From a bacterium (GTDB taxonomy: Bacteria > Vulcanimicrobiota > Vulcanimicrobiia > Vulcanimicrobiales > Vulcanimicrobiaceae), in assembly GCA_021790935.1 (NCBI GenBank), contig JAJYFL010000002.1, positions 117,040 to 181,039 of the forward strand: 64,000 nt of DNA, in the 5' to 3' direction. The notes beneath the pieces were generated by a model, which saw only the letters and a list, made by a program, of their open reading frames with translations, had not been told where the DNA came from and did not search any database. Of this stretch, positions 9,070-17,015 are shown piece after piece. Each line of letters begins with the position of its first letter. Positions within the stretch are counted from its first letter, which is position 1. Position numbers and translations under genes: made by a program.

Positions 9070-9906
9070 TTACGCCGGCTCGTCCGCGAGAGCGCCCATG
9101 CGAAAGGCTGCCACGAAGGCCTTGAAAACGGTACGGTAATCGTCGTGCACGAAGCGTACCGAGCGGCTGCCGGTGCGCTCGAACGAAGGGATGACTTCGA
9201 TGTGATCGGCCTGTTCGACGCGCGCCAGGTCGATCTCGAGAGCGATCGGCGCTTCGAAGACGAACGGGCGCGCCGCAGCGGCGTTGCGCACTGCGCCGGC
9301 CGCACCCGCGCGGATGGCCTCCTGCGCGGCCTGCGGCGAGAGCGAGTCGGCGGCGTAGTTACCGACGCTCTCCTTGACGACGACGCCCGTGACCCAAGGC
9401 ATCTGTTCGCGGACCTCCGCGATGGTTGCGGCATCGCCCGTAACGAGCAGCACCGGGACTCCATGGTAACCGGCGAGTGCGGCGTTCAGCGTCGCTTCGC
9501 TGCAGCGCACCCCGTTGACGCGCACGCCGTACACCACCGAAGGGGTGTAGGTATGGCAGAGCGTGGCATCTGCGGTGCCGATCGCGGCGTGGTAACCGGT
9601 GAAGAAGACACCTGCAAAGGTGCGGTCCAAGCCCTGCACCATCGAGAACGGCTTGCGATTGCCGAAGATGACGCGCAGATCGTCGGGGAGTTGGTCGAAG
9701 AGCAGGTTGCGCATCGGCCCGTGCGAGTCGTTGACGAGCACCTCCGACGCGCCTGCGGCGCGAGCACCTTCGATCGCGGCGCGGACCTCGCCCGTCATGT
9801 AGCGCCGATAGATGGAGTACTCCGGCGTGTAGTTGCGCGCGTCGACCTGCTCCCAGCTGCAGACGCCGGCGGTGCCTTCCATATCGCACGAGACGTAGAT
9901 CTTCAT
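9070..9906 (-). CDS. M55 family D-aminopeptidase (DppA-like), copy 1
   Basis: 278 aa. The N-terminal 'SCDMEGTAGVCSWEQ' supplies Asp8 and Glu10 of the zinc site. 'NDSHGPMRNL' (His62), 'GYHAAIG' (His106), 'CHTYTP' (His118) and 'CSEATLNAAL' (Glu137) complete the DppA-type set of ligands. DppA is a decameric D-aminopeptidase acting on short D-amino-acid peptides. The ATG overlaps the stop of copy 2 (ATGA), so the pair is co-translated. Two SBP lipoproteins and, further away, oppDF fit a peptide-scavenging theme; that link is inference. The stop sits two bases from the convergent LeuA-like stop. Confidence 0.9.
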   Translation of the reverse strand: MKIYVSCDMEGTAGVCSWEQVDARNYTPEYSIYRRYMTGEVRAAIEGARAAGASEVLVNDSHGPMRNLLFDQLPDDLRVIFGNRKPFSMVQGLDRTFAGVFFTGYHAAIGTADATLCHTYTPSVVYGVRVNGVRCSEATLNAALAGYHGVPVLLVTGDAATIAEVREQMPWVTGVVVKESVGNYAADSLSPQAAQEAIRAGAAGAVRNAAAARPFVFEAPIALEIDLARVEQADHIEVIPSFERTGSRSVRFVHDDYRTVFKAFVAAFRMGALADEPA

Positions 9907-10736
9907 GGCGTCACGTTGGCCGCGCCGCCCAGGCGGAACGCGGCGACGAAGGCGCGGAAGATCGTCCGGTAATCGTCGTGCACGAAGCGCACGCTGCGCC
10001 CGCCCGTGCGTTCGAACCCTGGCATCAGCTCGATGAAATCGGCACCCTCGGCTCGCGCTGTTTCGAGCGAAAGCGTTATCGGAGGCGCAAACGTAAACGG
10101 CTTGGCTTCGCCGACGCGCCGCATCGCCTCGCGCGCGCCGGCCCGGATCGCCGCTTGCGCGGCGTTCGGCGTGAGCGAATCGGCGGCGTAATGCCCGATC
10201 CCCTGCTTGACGGCGACGCCGGTGACCCAGGGCAGGTGCTGCGCGACGTCGTCGACCACGACCCGGTCGCCCGTTATCAGGAGAACCGGTACGCCGTAAT
10301 AGCCGGCCATCGCGGCGTTGAGCAGCGCTTCACTGCAGGGGATGCCGTTCACGCGAACTTCGTAGAGCGTCTCGGAGGTGTACGTATGCGCGAGGACCCC
10401 GTCGCGGTCGCCGACTTTCGCGTGATAACCGGTGAAGAAGACGCCCGCGAGGCCCGGCTGCAGGCCCTGCGCCATCGAAAACGGCTTGCGCGAGCCCGAG
10501 ATCACGCGCACGTCGGGTGGGAGCTCGTCCCACAATAGGTTGCGCATATCCGAATGGGAATCGTTGATCGCGATCGTCGTCGCGCCGCCTTCGCGTGCGC
10601 CGTCGATCGCGGCGCGAACCTCTTGGCTCATGTAACGGCGGTAGATCGGGTATTCTTGGCGATTTTGCGGGTCGCACTGTTTCCAGCTGCAGACGCCGGC
10701 GGTGCCTTCCATATCGCACGAGACGTAGACGTGCAT
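9903..10736 (-). CDS. M55 family D-aminopeptidase (DppA-like), copy 2
   Basis: 277 aa and clearly paralogous to the next gene, with the same metal-ligand motifs: 'SCDMEGTAGVCSWKQ', 'NDSHSDMRNL', 'GYHAKVG', 'AHTYTS' and 'CSEALLNAAM'. Both copies keep all recognisable ligands, so both are probably active, perhaps with different substrates or as a hetero-oligomer (inference). It is the first gene of the two-gene unit. Confidence 0.9.
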   Translation of the reverse strand: MHVYVSCDMEGTAGVCSWKQCDPQNRQEYPIYRRYMSQEVRAAIDGAREGGATTIAINDSHSDMRNLLWDELPPDVRVISGSRKPFSMAQGLQPGLAGVFFTGYHAKVGDRDGVLAHTYTSETLYEVRVNGIPCSEALLNAAMAGYYGVPVLLITGDRVVVDDVAQHLPWVTGVAVKQGIGHYAADSLTPNAAQAAIRAGAREAMRRVGEAKPFTFAPPITLSLETARAEGADFIELMPGFERTGGRSVRFVHDDYRTIFRAFVAAFRLGGAANVTP

Positions 10737-10741
10737 CTTCG

Positions 10742-11176
10742 TTACTGCCCCGGCGCCAGCGCGGATTCGGCTTGGCCCAAGCCCTCTTTAGCCGCGGCGT
10801 TGTGCGGATTCGCGGCGAGCGCGCGCTTGTAATACGGCACGGCCTGCGCGTATTGGCCGGAGGCCAGGTACATATCTCCCATCTGCGTGAGCGCCACGTC
10901 GTCCTTGGGGTTGCGGGCGATGCGCGCTTGCAGTTGCTTCACCTGCAGGCGCACGGCAGGCGGCGGCCCTCCTTCGACGCTGACGCTGCTCCCCCGGTTC
11001 GCCGGGGCTGAAGCCTGCGGAGCCGGCGTGCCGTTGCTGGAGCCGAAGACGGAGCCGCTCGTGCCGAAGCCCAAGCGCACCAGGTAGGCCATGAGGCCGA
11101 GGAAGACGATGGCGATGCCGAGCAGGATCGGAAGGTAGGTGCGGGGCGGCAGACCACGCGATGGAGAAACGTTCAC
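10742..11176 (-). CDS. Membrane-anchored TPR protein
   Basis: About 144 aa from a GTG at 11176. One N-terminal membrane helix ('YLPILLGIAIVFLGLMAYLV') is followed by a Ser/Pro/Ala linker and a C-terminal tetratricopeptide pair, with 'ARNPKDDVALTQMGDMYLAS' and 'GQYAQAVPYYKRALAANPHN'. The TPR part probably lies outside the cytoplasm and mediates protein contacts. The gene ends six bases before the M55 pair, so it may lead that operon. The start is uncertain: the frame stays open upstream to 11260, but that would overlap the divergent SprT-like gene more deeply. Confidence 0.75.
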   Translation of the reverse strand: MNVSPSRGLPPRTYLPILLGIAIVFLGLMAYLVRLGFGTSGSVFGSSNGTPAPQASAPANRGSSVSVEGGPPPAVRLQVKQLQARIARNPKDDVALTQMGDMYLASGQYAQAVPYYKRALAANPHNAAAKEGLGQAESALAPGQ

Positions 11177-11753
11177 AAGAACCGTTTGGACGCGCGGCGA
11201 AAAACTCTTCGTGCTGCCGAGCGAAACCGACCTCCAACTGCTCTTCGCGGAGCTGAACAACTACTTTTTCAACGGAGAGGCGCCCGCATGCCGGATACGG
11301 TACAATGCGCGCTTCTCCAATTCGGCCGGGCGGATCACCTACGGGGCGCGTCCGCTGCTCATCGAACTCTCGCCGAAGCACCTTCGCGAGCACCCCGAGG
11401 CGTTGCGCGAGACCCTCCTGCACGAGATGATCCACGCCTGGCTCTACGATCGCAAGCGCGATACCGGGCACGGCCGGGCCTTCAAGAAGAAGATGCGCGA
11501 GTGCGGCTTGACCTCGGTCTATCACGATCTGGGCAGCGCCAAGCCGTTCAACGAGAGCACCAAGCGCTACATTCTGCGCTGCGAGAAGTGCGCTATGGAG
11601 ATCCTGCGCAAGCGCCGGCCGGCCCAGCCGACGAGCTGCGGCCGCTGCGCCAAGCGCGGCTACGACCCGCGCTTCCCGCTCACGATCTACGAGATCGTCG
11701 AGACCCGCGAAGCCGGCAACACGGTGGAGATCGCCGCGCTCCGCGGACGCTGA
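11139..11753 (+). CDS. SprT-like zinc metalloprotease-domain protein
   Basis: 204 aa. It contains 'LHEMIHAWLY' (HExxH) followed by 'GHGRAFKKKM', the third-ligand region of SprT/Spartan-like domains, preceded by 'YNARFSNSAGRITY'. A C-terminal zinc ribbon has CxxC pairs in 'LRCEKCAME' and 'TSCGRCAKRG'. Eukaryotic Spartan degrades DNA-protein crosslinks; bacterial SprT-like proteins are poorly characterised. A GTG at 11139 has GGAAGG just upstream and is used here; an internal GTG at about 11211 is possible. Its 5' end overlaps the divergent TPR gene. Confidence 0.85.
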   Translation: MRGGRPRDGETFTRTVWTRGEKLFVLPSETDLQLLFAELNNYFFNGEAPACRIRYNARFSNSAGRITYGARPLLIELSPKHLREHPEALRETLLHEMIHAWLYDRKRDTGHGRAFKKKMRECGLTSVYHDLGSAKPFNESTKRYILRCEKCAMEILRKRRPAQPTSCGRCAKRGYDPRFPLTIYEIVETREAGNTVEIAALRGR

Positions 11754-11987
11754 CGGCTCGCCCATCACCAGATTTTTCGGCGCCCCGTGGCGCGTCGACC
11801 ACCCCGTTCGGGGGTAATCGGAGAAACGGAGAGGGTCGACTGAGACAGAGATCGAACACCGCTCTTATCGAAGCCGCGGTTGTGGGTGTCCAATTGGCGA
11901 AGAGCGACCGGCGCGAGAATTGAGCCGCCGGAGGGTATTTCAAGAGGGCACCCGTAATCGCATCTATTGCGAGAAGGGTGTTTTGTG

Positions 11988-12689
11988 ATGTCCGAACCCA
12001 ACCGTCTGCCTGTCCTTGGCCGAGCTGACGCATTGCGTTTGTTTGGCGGCGCTGGGGTAGCGTTACTTGCTGGCTGCGCCGGAGGGGCTCCCGGTCCTCT
12101 CCCCGGTCTTCGACCGCTTGCAGTTATCCAACCGTGTACCGTGGATTGCCCCACTGGCGGTGGAGGGGGCGGGGAGGCATATACCGTTGTCACCAATGGG
12201 AATAAGAGTACGATCCTAAACGGCTACGGCGCCGATGTGCTGGATCGAATCATCTACACCGACTCTTTATATGCTGCGAGTTACTCGGCCTCGCAAACGA
12301 TCACGAATCCAGGTACGCTTTCCTGGCAAGTGGGCCAGTCCGCAAACCTCGGCGGAGGGATTAGCGTGTCCGTCACATCGAGTACTCAGGCAACGTGGAC
12401 CGGCCCGGGAAACAATTCTGGGGTGGTGTACGTAGACAGCAGCAACAATCTCTGGGTGACGACAACGACGGGTCAAACACGCACAAGTCAAGTGGCCGCG
12501 GTTATGCCGCAATGGCTGACCTGTTTCGGACTTGGCTTGGTGCTTGTCGCAGCCGTTGCTGGTCTTATTGCCTCAACTATCGTCATGGGAGGGCAGTTGG
12601 GGCTGGATCCTCTGGCGGATGCCGCATTTTACGCGGCTTACATAGGTGTGCTGGGAGCCACTGCTGCGTATCAAGGCGCCGGCTGCTGA
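11988..12689 (+). CDS. Hypothetical lipoprotein with C-terminal membrane helices
   Basis: 233 aa; I do not recognise a family. The N-terminus 'LRLFGGAGVALLAGCAGG' looks like a lipoprotein signal with lipobox LLAGC. A Pro/Gly-rich linker, then a Ser/Thr/Asn-rich beta-type region (about 60-165), precede two hydrophobic helices near the C-terminus (around 176-200 and 207-228), ending in Cys. A GAGAAGGG ribosome site precedes the ATG. Base composition is lower in G+C than in neighbours, and the gene sits alone with a tiny membrane protein between sprT-like and fumC, suggesting acquisition by transfer. Confidence 0.6.
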   Translation: MSEPNRLPVLGRADALRLFGGAGVALLAGCAGGAPGPLPGLRPLAVIQPCTVDCPTGGGGGGEAYTVVTNGNKSTILNGYGADVLDRIIYTDSLYAASYSASQTITNPGTLSWQVGQSANLGGGISVSVTSSTQATWTGPGNNSGVVYVDSSNNLWVTTTTGQTRTSQVAAVMPQWLTCFGLGLVLVAAVAGLIASTIVMGGQLGLDPLADAAFYAAYIGVLGATAAYQGAGC

Positions 12690-12695
12690 AAGCGT

Positions 12696-12896
12696 ATGAC
12701 CGTCCTGTATTTTGTTGTTCCGCAGGCCATTGTCCTCAGTGCGACGCTCACGGTTTGGTTCGCATTGCGGAGACGAAACCGGATGCCAGGAGCGACCAAA
12801 GAGTCTCGGGCAATGGGGGCGCGCATTGGAGCCAGCATCATATTCTCTGCGGTCATCATTGCGTTTTCCGTTGCCATGTTGTTACGCGAACACTAA
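12696..12896 (+). CDS. Small hypothetical two-helix membrane protein
   Basis: 66 aa, starting six bases after the preceding lipoprotein gene's stop. Two hydrophobic segments (about 2-24 and 43-63) flank a basic, polar loop with 'RRRNRMPGATKES'. No family is recognised. The spacing implies co-transcription with the lipoprotein. The Shine-Dalgarno match is weak, and no homology can be shown here, so the call rests on position and membrane topology. Confidence 0.5.
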   Translation: MTVLYFVVPQAIVLSATLTVWFALRRRNRMPGATKESRAMGARIGASIIFSAVIIAFSVAMLLREH

Positions 12897-13210
12897 CATC
12901 CTCTAAGAGCGGAGAATTCTTCTTTGTCGGGTCTTGTCGTTCGACCATGAAATTCGCGACGGCATTGCGTTGAGTCCGTTAATGCAAACGGTCGATCGGT
13001 GATCCAGAGAACGTGGACCGGCGAGAGGCGACTGCAAGACTCGCGGCTGTTTGGAGGCCCGCCCCGGCGAGGAACTCCGCGGTTGCCTTATAGCCGGTCG
13101 CGACACCCGTGCTGCGGGCGGCGCCGGCCGGCCGCCCGGGGAACAAACGGCTGCTGGTGCGACTTAAATCCAGGCTGAAACCAGCCGCGGGGAGCGAAGA
13201 TAGCGTTGCT
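12897..13210. other. Intergenic stretch upstream of fumC
   Basis: About 314 bp with no convincing gene. It contains G+C-rich inverted stretches around 13105-13140. A minus-strand open frame with a signal-peptide-like N-terminus crosses into fumC and is judged a shadow. Confidence 0.5.
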
Positions 13211-14644
13211 ATGACGACGAGCAACATCACCACCAACGGGGCCGGCCGCAAGCGCGTCGAGTCAGACTCGATGGGGAAGATCGAGGTTCCCGCGGAGAAG
13301 TACTACGGCGCGCAGTCGGCGCGTTCGCTCATCCATTTCGAGATCGGCGACGGCGAGTGGCCGCGCGACGTGATGCCCCGCCAAGTCATCAAAGCGATGG
13401 GCGTTCTCAAGAAGGCCTGCGCCCTGGTCAATAACGATCTCGGCAAGCTCGACAAGGAGAGGACCGACTTGATCGTCCGGGCGGCGGACGAAGTCGTCGC
13501 GGGCAAGCTCGACGCGCACTTCCCGCTGCGCGTTTGGCAGACCGGTTCTGGCACGCAGACCAACATGAACGTCAACGAAGTCATCTCGAACCGCGCGATC
13601 GAGATGGCCGGCGGCGAGATGGGCTCGAAGAAGCCGGTCCATCCGAACGATCACGTGAACATGTCGCAGTCGTCGAACGACACGTTCCCGACGGCGATGC
13701 ACGTGGCGGCCGCCGAAGCGATGGTCGAGTTGTTGCCCGCCGTCCAAAAATTACGGGATGCGCTCGACCAGAAGGCCGCCCAGTGGGCGCACGTCGTAAA
13801 GGTCGGCCGCACCCACCTGCAGGACGCGACGCCCCTGACGCTCGGCCAAGAGTTCTCCGGCTACGTCACCCAGCTCGACCGGGCGATGACGGCCTGTAAA
13901 GAAGCGCTCGAGCATCTCTACGATCTGGCCATCGGCGGCACCGCCGTCGGCACGGGCTTGAACGCGCATCCGGAGTTTGGCGCGCGCACGGCCGCCCGGA
14001 TCGCCGAGTTGACGGGCTTACCTTTCCGCTCGCACCCGAACAAGTTTGCAGCGCTCGCCTCGCACGACGATTTCGTCTTCGCGTCGGGGGCGCTCAAGAC
14101 GCTTGCGGCGGCCCTGATGAAGATCGCCAACGATATCCGCTGGCTGGCCTCGGGTCCGCGCGCGGGTATCGGCGAACTGACCCTTCCGGAGAACGAGCCC
14201 GGGAGTTCGATCATGCCGGGCAAGGTCAATCCGACGCAGTCCGAAGCGATGACGATGGTCGTCGCGCAGGTCTTCGGAAACGATCTCGCGATCTCGTTCG
14301 GTGCCTCTCAGGGCAACTTCGAACTGAACGTCTTCAACCCGGTGATGATCTACAATTTCTTGCACAGCTGTTCGCTGCTGCGCGGCACCTGCACGATGTT
14401 CCGCGAGCACGCGGTCGAGGGGCTGCAGGCCAACGAAGAGATCATCGCAACGTACCTGCATCGTTCGCTGATGACCGTGACCGCGCTCTCGCCCAAGATC
14501 GGCTACGACAAGGCCGCCGAGATCGCGAAGAAGGCGCACCACGAGGGCACGACGCTGAGGGATGCGGCGCTCGCGCTCGGTTACGTGACCGGCGCTGAGT
14601 TCGACGCCTACGTGGTTCCTAAGGAGATGACCTACCCGAAATAA
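13211..14644 (+). CDS. fumC: Class II fumarate hydratase
   Basis: 477 aa, the usual length. It has the superfamily signature '[13 protein letters not shown]', '[17 protein letters not shown]' and '[20 protein letters not shown]', which distinguish fumarase C from aspartase and argininosuccinate lyase, although aspartase is close. It interconverts fumarate and malate in the cytoplasmic TCA cycle without an iron-sulfur cluster. The frame extends further upstream, but the ATG at 13211 follows a GGGGAGCGAAG stretch and gives a normal N-terminus ('[15 protein letters not shown]' follows about 19 residues in). Confidence 0.95.
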   Translation: MTTSNITTNGAGRKRVESDSMGKIEVPAEKYYGAQSARSLIHFEIGDGEWPRDVMPRQVIKAMGVLKKACALVNNDLGKLDKERTDLIVRAADEVVAGKLDAHFPLRVWQTGSGTQTNMNVNEVISNRAIEMAGGEMGSKKPVHPNDHVNMSQSSNDTFPTAMHVAAAEAMVELLPAVQKLRDALDQKAAQWAHVVKVGRTHLQDATPLTLGQEFSGYVTQLDRAMTACKEALEHLYDLAIGGTAVGTGLNAHPEFGARTAARIAELTGLPFRSHPNKFAALASHDDFVFASGALKTLAAALMKIANDIRWLASGPRAGIGELTLPENEPGSSIMPGKVNPTQSEAMTMVVAQVFGNDLAISFGASQGNFELNVFNPVMIYNFLHSCSLLRGTCTMFREHAVEGLQANEEIIATYLHRSLMTVTALSPKIGYDKAAEIAKKAHHEGTTLRDAALALGYVTGAEFDAYVVPKEMTYPK

Positions 14645-14656
14645 CCGGCCGGCGCG

Positions 14657-14824
14657 CTAGTTCTCGCGAACCAGAGCCGCCGCGAAAGCCGGTCGGACGC
14701 CCGCCCAGAGCCGCTCGTCGCAGGTGCCTGCGCCGCGAGTCTCTGCGCTGTCCAGATCGAGCAGCCAATCGAGGAAGAAGATGTCGTTGCTTCCGATTTC
14801 GGCTACCAGGCCGAGTTTCTTCAT
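14657..14824 (-). CDS. Small conserved-looking hypothetical protein (55 aa)
   Basis: This short gene begins MKKLGLVAEIGSNDIFFLDW and ends AALVREN. It is supported by a good ribosome-binding site (AAGGA five bases before ATG) and a credible promoter just upstream (-10 TATGAT at 14849-14854 and TTGCCC 18 bp away on the minus strand). It is convergent with fumC and downstream of no other gene. No family is recognised; it has a single Cys in the second half. Bases 14825-14962 between it and the TauE gene hold only the promoter. Confidence 0.55.
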   Translation of the reverse strand: MKKLGLVAEIGSNDIFFLDWLLDLDSAETRGAGTCDERLWAGVRPAFAAALVREN

Positions 14825-14848
14825 GTTTTCCTTACCCTTAGTTTACGG

Positions 14849-14878
14849 ATCATACCTTGTATCGGCATGAACGGGCAA
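14849..14878 (-). promoter_or_regulatory. Sigma70-type promoter for the 55-aa gene
   Basis: On the minus strand TTGCCC (14873-14878) and TATGAT (14849-14854) are separated by 18 bp. The expected transcription start is near 14842, leaving a leader of about 17 nt that contains the AAGGA ribosome site. Confidence 0.45.
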
Positions 14879-14962
14879 GAGTCTTCCGGGAATCTCGCCG
14901 ATGGCGCCGTTCGAACGAAATCATTACGAATCGGCCGAGCGGGCTGGAAGCGCCGTCCTGCC

Positions 14963-15784
14963 TCAGCGATAGCCGACGATGTCGCGCACCAGCAGCAGAA
15001 CTGCCGCGAGGATCATCGCGCCGGCAACGTAGACGATCAAGCGCTCGGCCGCCATTCTACGTGCGAGGTGCGGGCCGGCGGCGCCCCCGGCGAGGCCCCC
15101 TAGGACCAGCGGCACCGCGTAGGCGAGCCGGACGTCGTGCGCAAGGGCGTGTGCCGCTAGACCGACCGGTGACGTGAGCAGGATCGCAAACTGCGAGGTC
15201 GCGGCGATGGCGTGGGCGGGTAGATCGGAGAGGTAGAGGAGCGCGGGCACGAGGACGAAGCCGCCGCCGACGCCCAGAAGACTCGAGATGAAGCCGATGG
15301 CAAGGCCGGCGGCCAGGCTGCGGCCGGCCGACATGCCGCGGACCGTGCTCGTCCCGCCGGCGGCGGCCTCCTCGCGACCGCGAAGGCGCTTGCGGCGGTT
15401 GATCAGGATATCGGCCGCCACCGCCAGCAAGAAGAGGGCGAAGATGGAGTCGAAGGCCGTGCCGGGGAGGCGGTGGACGATGATGGTGCCGGCGATGCTG
15501 CCCGGGAGGCCCCCCAGCGCGACGAAGATCCCAACGCGGAGGTGGACGCGCCGTTGCATCAGATAGGTAGCGGCACCGCTCCCGGTGCCGGCGACGACGA
15601 GCGCGAGGGAGGTGCCGGCGGCTGCGGCGGGCGAGAGGCCGAAGACCAAGCGCAGGATCGGTACCACGATGAAGCCGCCGCCCAAGCCGATCATAGAGCC
15701 GAAGGTTCCGGCCACCGCGCCGAGCAGGAAGACCGCCGCGAACGACGCCGCGGCGTGCGGGTCGCGGGCGGCCAGGAGATACAC
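14963..15784 (-). CDS. TauE/SafE family sulfite-exporter-like permease
   Basis: 273 aa with about eight membrane helices in two homologous halves. Each half carries the glycine-rich family motif: 'GSMIGLGGGFIVVPIL' in the first and 'SSLLGVGGGFVLVPALL' in the second. The family includes exporters of sulfite, sulfoacetate and other organosulfur anions; the substrate is unknown. The GTG start at 15784 overlaps the efp stop by one base, so it is translationally coupled to efp, which argues against upstream starts. Confidence 0.88.
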   Translation of the reverse strand: MYLLAARDPHAAASFAAVFLLGAVAGTFGSMIGLGGGFIVVPILRLVFGLSPAAAAGTSLALVVAGTGSGAATYLMQRRVHLRVGIFVALGGLPGSIAGTIIVHRLPGTAFDSIFALFLLAVAADILINRRKRLRGREEAAAGGTSTVRGMSAGRSLAAGLAIGFISSLLGVGGGFVLVPALLYLSDLPAHAIAATSQFAILLTSPVGLAAHALAHDVRLAYAVPLVLGGLAGGAAGPHLARRMAAERLIVYVAGAMILAAVLLLVRDIVGYR

Positions 15785-16347
15785 TACGTATTTACGCGGC
15801 CGATGTAGCGGCGATCGCGCGTATCGATGCGGATCAGATCGCCCGGATTGACGAAGAGCGGCACGTTGACGACCGCGCCGGTTTCGAGGGTGGCCGGCTT
15901 GGTTGCGCCGGTCGCGGTGTCGCCCTTGAAGCCCGGATCCGTGCTCTCGACCCGGATCTCGACGTGCGCCGGGAGATCGCATCCGATCGGGAGACCGTCG
16001 TGGAACTGCACGTCGACCACCATGGCGTCTTTGAGGAAATCCGCCGGATCGCCGATGAGCTCGCGCTGGAGGGTGACGTTTTCGAACGTCTCCTGATCCA
16101 TGAAATGGTAGCCGTCGGCGTCGTTGTAGAGCATCTGCATCTGCCGGTTGTCGACGGTGGCTCGCTCCAGCTTCTCTCCGGCGCGAAAGGTCCGCTCGAC
16201 GGTCGCGCCGGTCTTGACGTTCTTCAAGCGCGTGCGCACGAACGCCGAACCCTTGCCGGGCTTGACGTGCAGGAACTCGATCACGGTCCAGAGCTGGCCG
16301 TCGATCACGATGGTAACGCCGTTGCGGAAATCGTTGGAAGAGATCAT
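15784..16347 (-). CDS. efp: Translation elongation factor P
   Basis: 187 aa with the three-domain EF-P layout: 'MISSNDFRNGVTIVIDGQLW', 'FLHVKPGKGSAFVRTRLKN' with the post-translational-modification loop ('PGKGS': Lys at the tip, about residue 33), and the C-terminal signature 'NPGDLIRIDTRDRRYIGRV'. EF-P relieves ribosome stalling at polyproline. Lys at the loop tip suggests EpmA-type lysylation or an unmodified form. The ATG at 16347 gives the canonical N-terminus. Confidence 0.97.
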   Translation of the reverse strand: MISSNDFRNGVTIVIDGQLWTVIEFLHVKPGKGSAFVRTRLKNVKTGATVERTFRAGEKLERATVDNRQMQMLYNDADGYHFMDQETFENVTLQRELIGDPADFLKDAMVVDVQFHDGLPIGCDLPAHVEIRVESTDPGFKGDTATGATKPATLETGAVVNVPLFVNPGDLIRIDTRDRRYIGRVNT

Positions 16348-16400
16348 GACCAGCCCCAATACGCAGCCGGAACCGGCGAGCCCTGGTTGGGTGTGACCTG

Positions 16401-17015
16401 CTAGGTGCGGTTTGCCGTTCTGCCGCGCCGCAGGAATGGTATTCCGTTCTCGCGCCCGGCGCGCAGGCGCCCGATATTCTCGCGGTGCGCGTAGGCGATG
16501 AAGAGCGCCGCGAAGATCCCGTAGGCCACGTAGGCCGGGTTGCGCGTGAGGTACCAGAGCGCGAACGGCGCGGCGAGATTGGCCAGCATTGAGCCCACGG
16601 AGGAGTAGCGGGTCGCGAGCACGCCGGCCAGCCAGACCGCGACGCAGATGAGTCCGGCTGCCGGGCTGATGGCGAAGATCGCGCCGACCGACGTCGCGAC
16701 GCCTTTGCCGCCCTTCCACCCTAGCCAGGGCGAATAGCAGTGGCCGAGTACCGCGGCGGCCGCCGTCACGGCGACCAGCACCGTGCCGTCGTGCGCGTGC
16801 AGTGCGAGCAGCGCCGCAACGTAGCCCTTTCCGGCGTCCAAAAGCAGGGTCGCGATGGCGCCGCGCGCGCCCATCGCGCGCATGGCGTTCATCGCGCCGA
16901 CGTTACCGCTGCCGTGCGCCCGGATGTCGGTGTGGTAGAAGATGCGCCCGATCAAGTAGCCGAACGGGATCGACCCGACGAAGAACGCGATCGCGACGAC
17001 GCTCGCGGCGATCAT
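16401..17015 (-). CDS. plsY: Glycerol-3-phosphate acyltransferase PlsY
   Basis: 204 aa and polytopic. The three conserved loops are present: 'GSGNVGAMNAMRAMG', 'GWKGGKGVATS' and 'HRENIGRLRAGRE'. It transfers acyl groups from acyl-phosphate to glycerol-3-phosphate at the inner membrane, the first step of phospholipid synthesis. The start overlaps the der stop (ATGA), so the order der-plsY-efp-tauE forms a compact minus-strand operon. Confidence 0.95.
   Translation of the reverse strand: MIAASVVAIAFFVGSIPFGYLIGRIFYHTDIRAHGSGNVGAMNAMRAMGARGAIATLLLDAGKGYVAALLALHAHDGTVLVAVTAAAAVLGHCYSPWLGWKGGKGVATSVGAIFAISPAAGLICVAVWLAGVLATRYSSVGSMLANLAAPFALWYLTRNPAYVAYGIFAALFIAYAHRENIGRLRAGRENGIPFLRRGRTANRT

Noticed and set aside
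12979..13251. Minus-strand 90-aa frame with a signal-peptide-like start
   Set aside because: Crosses the fumC start, has no ribosome site and its remainder is low complexity.
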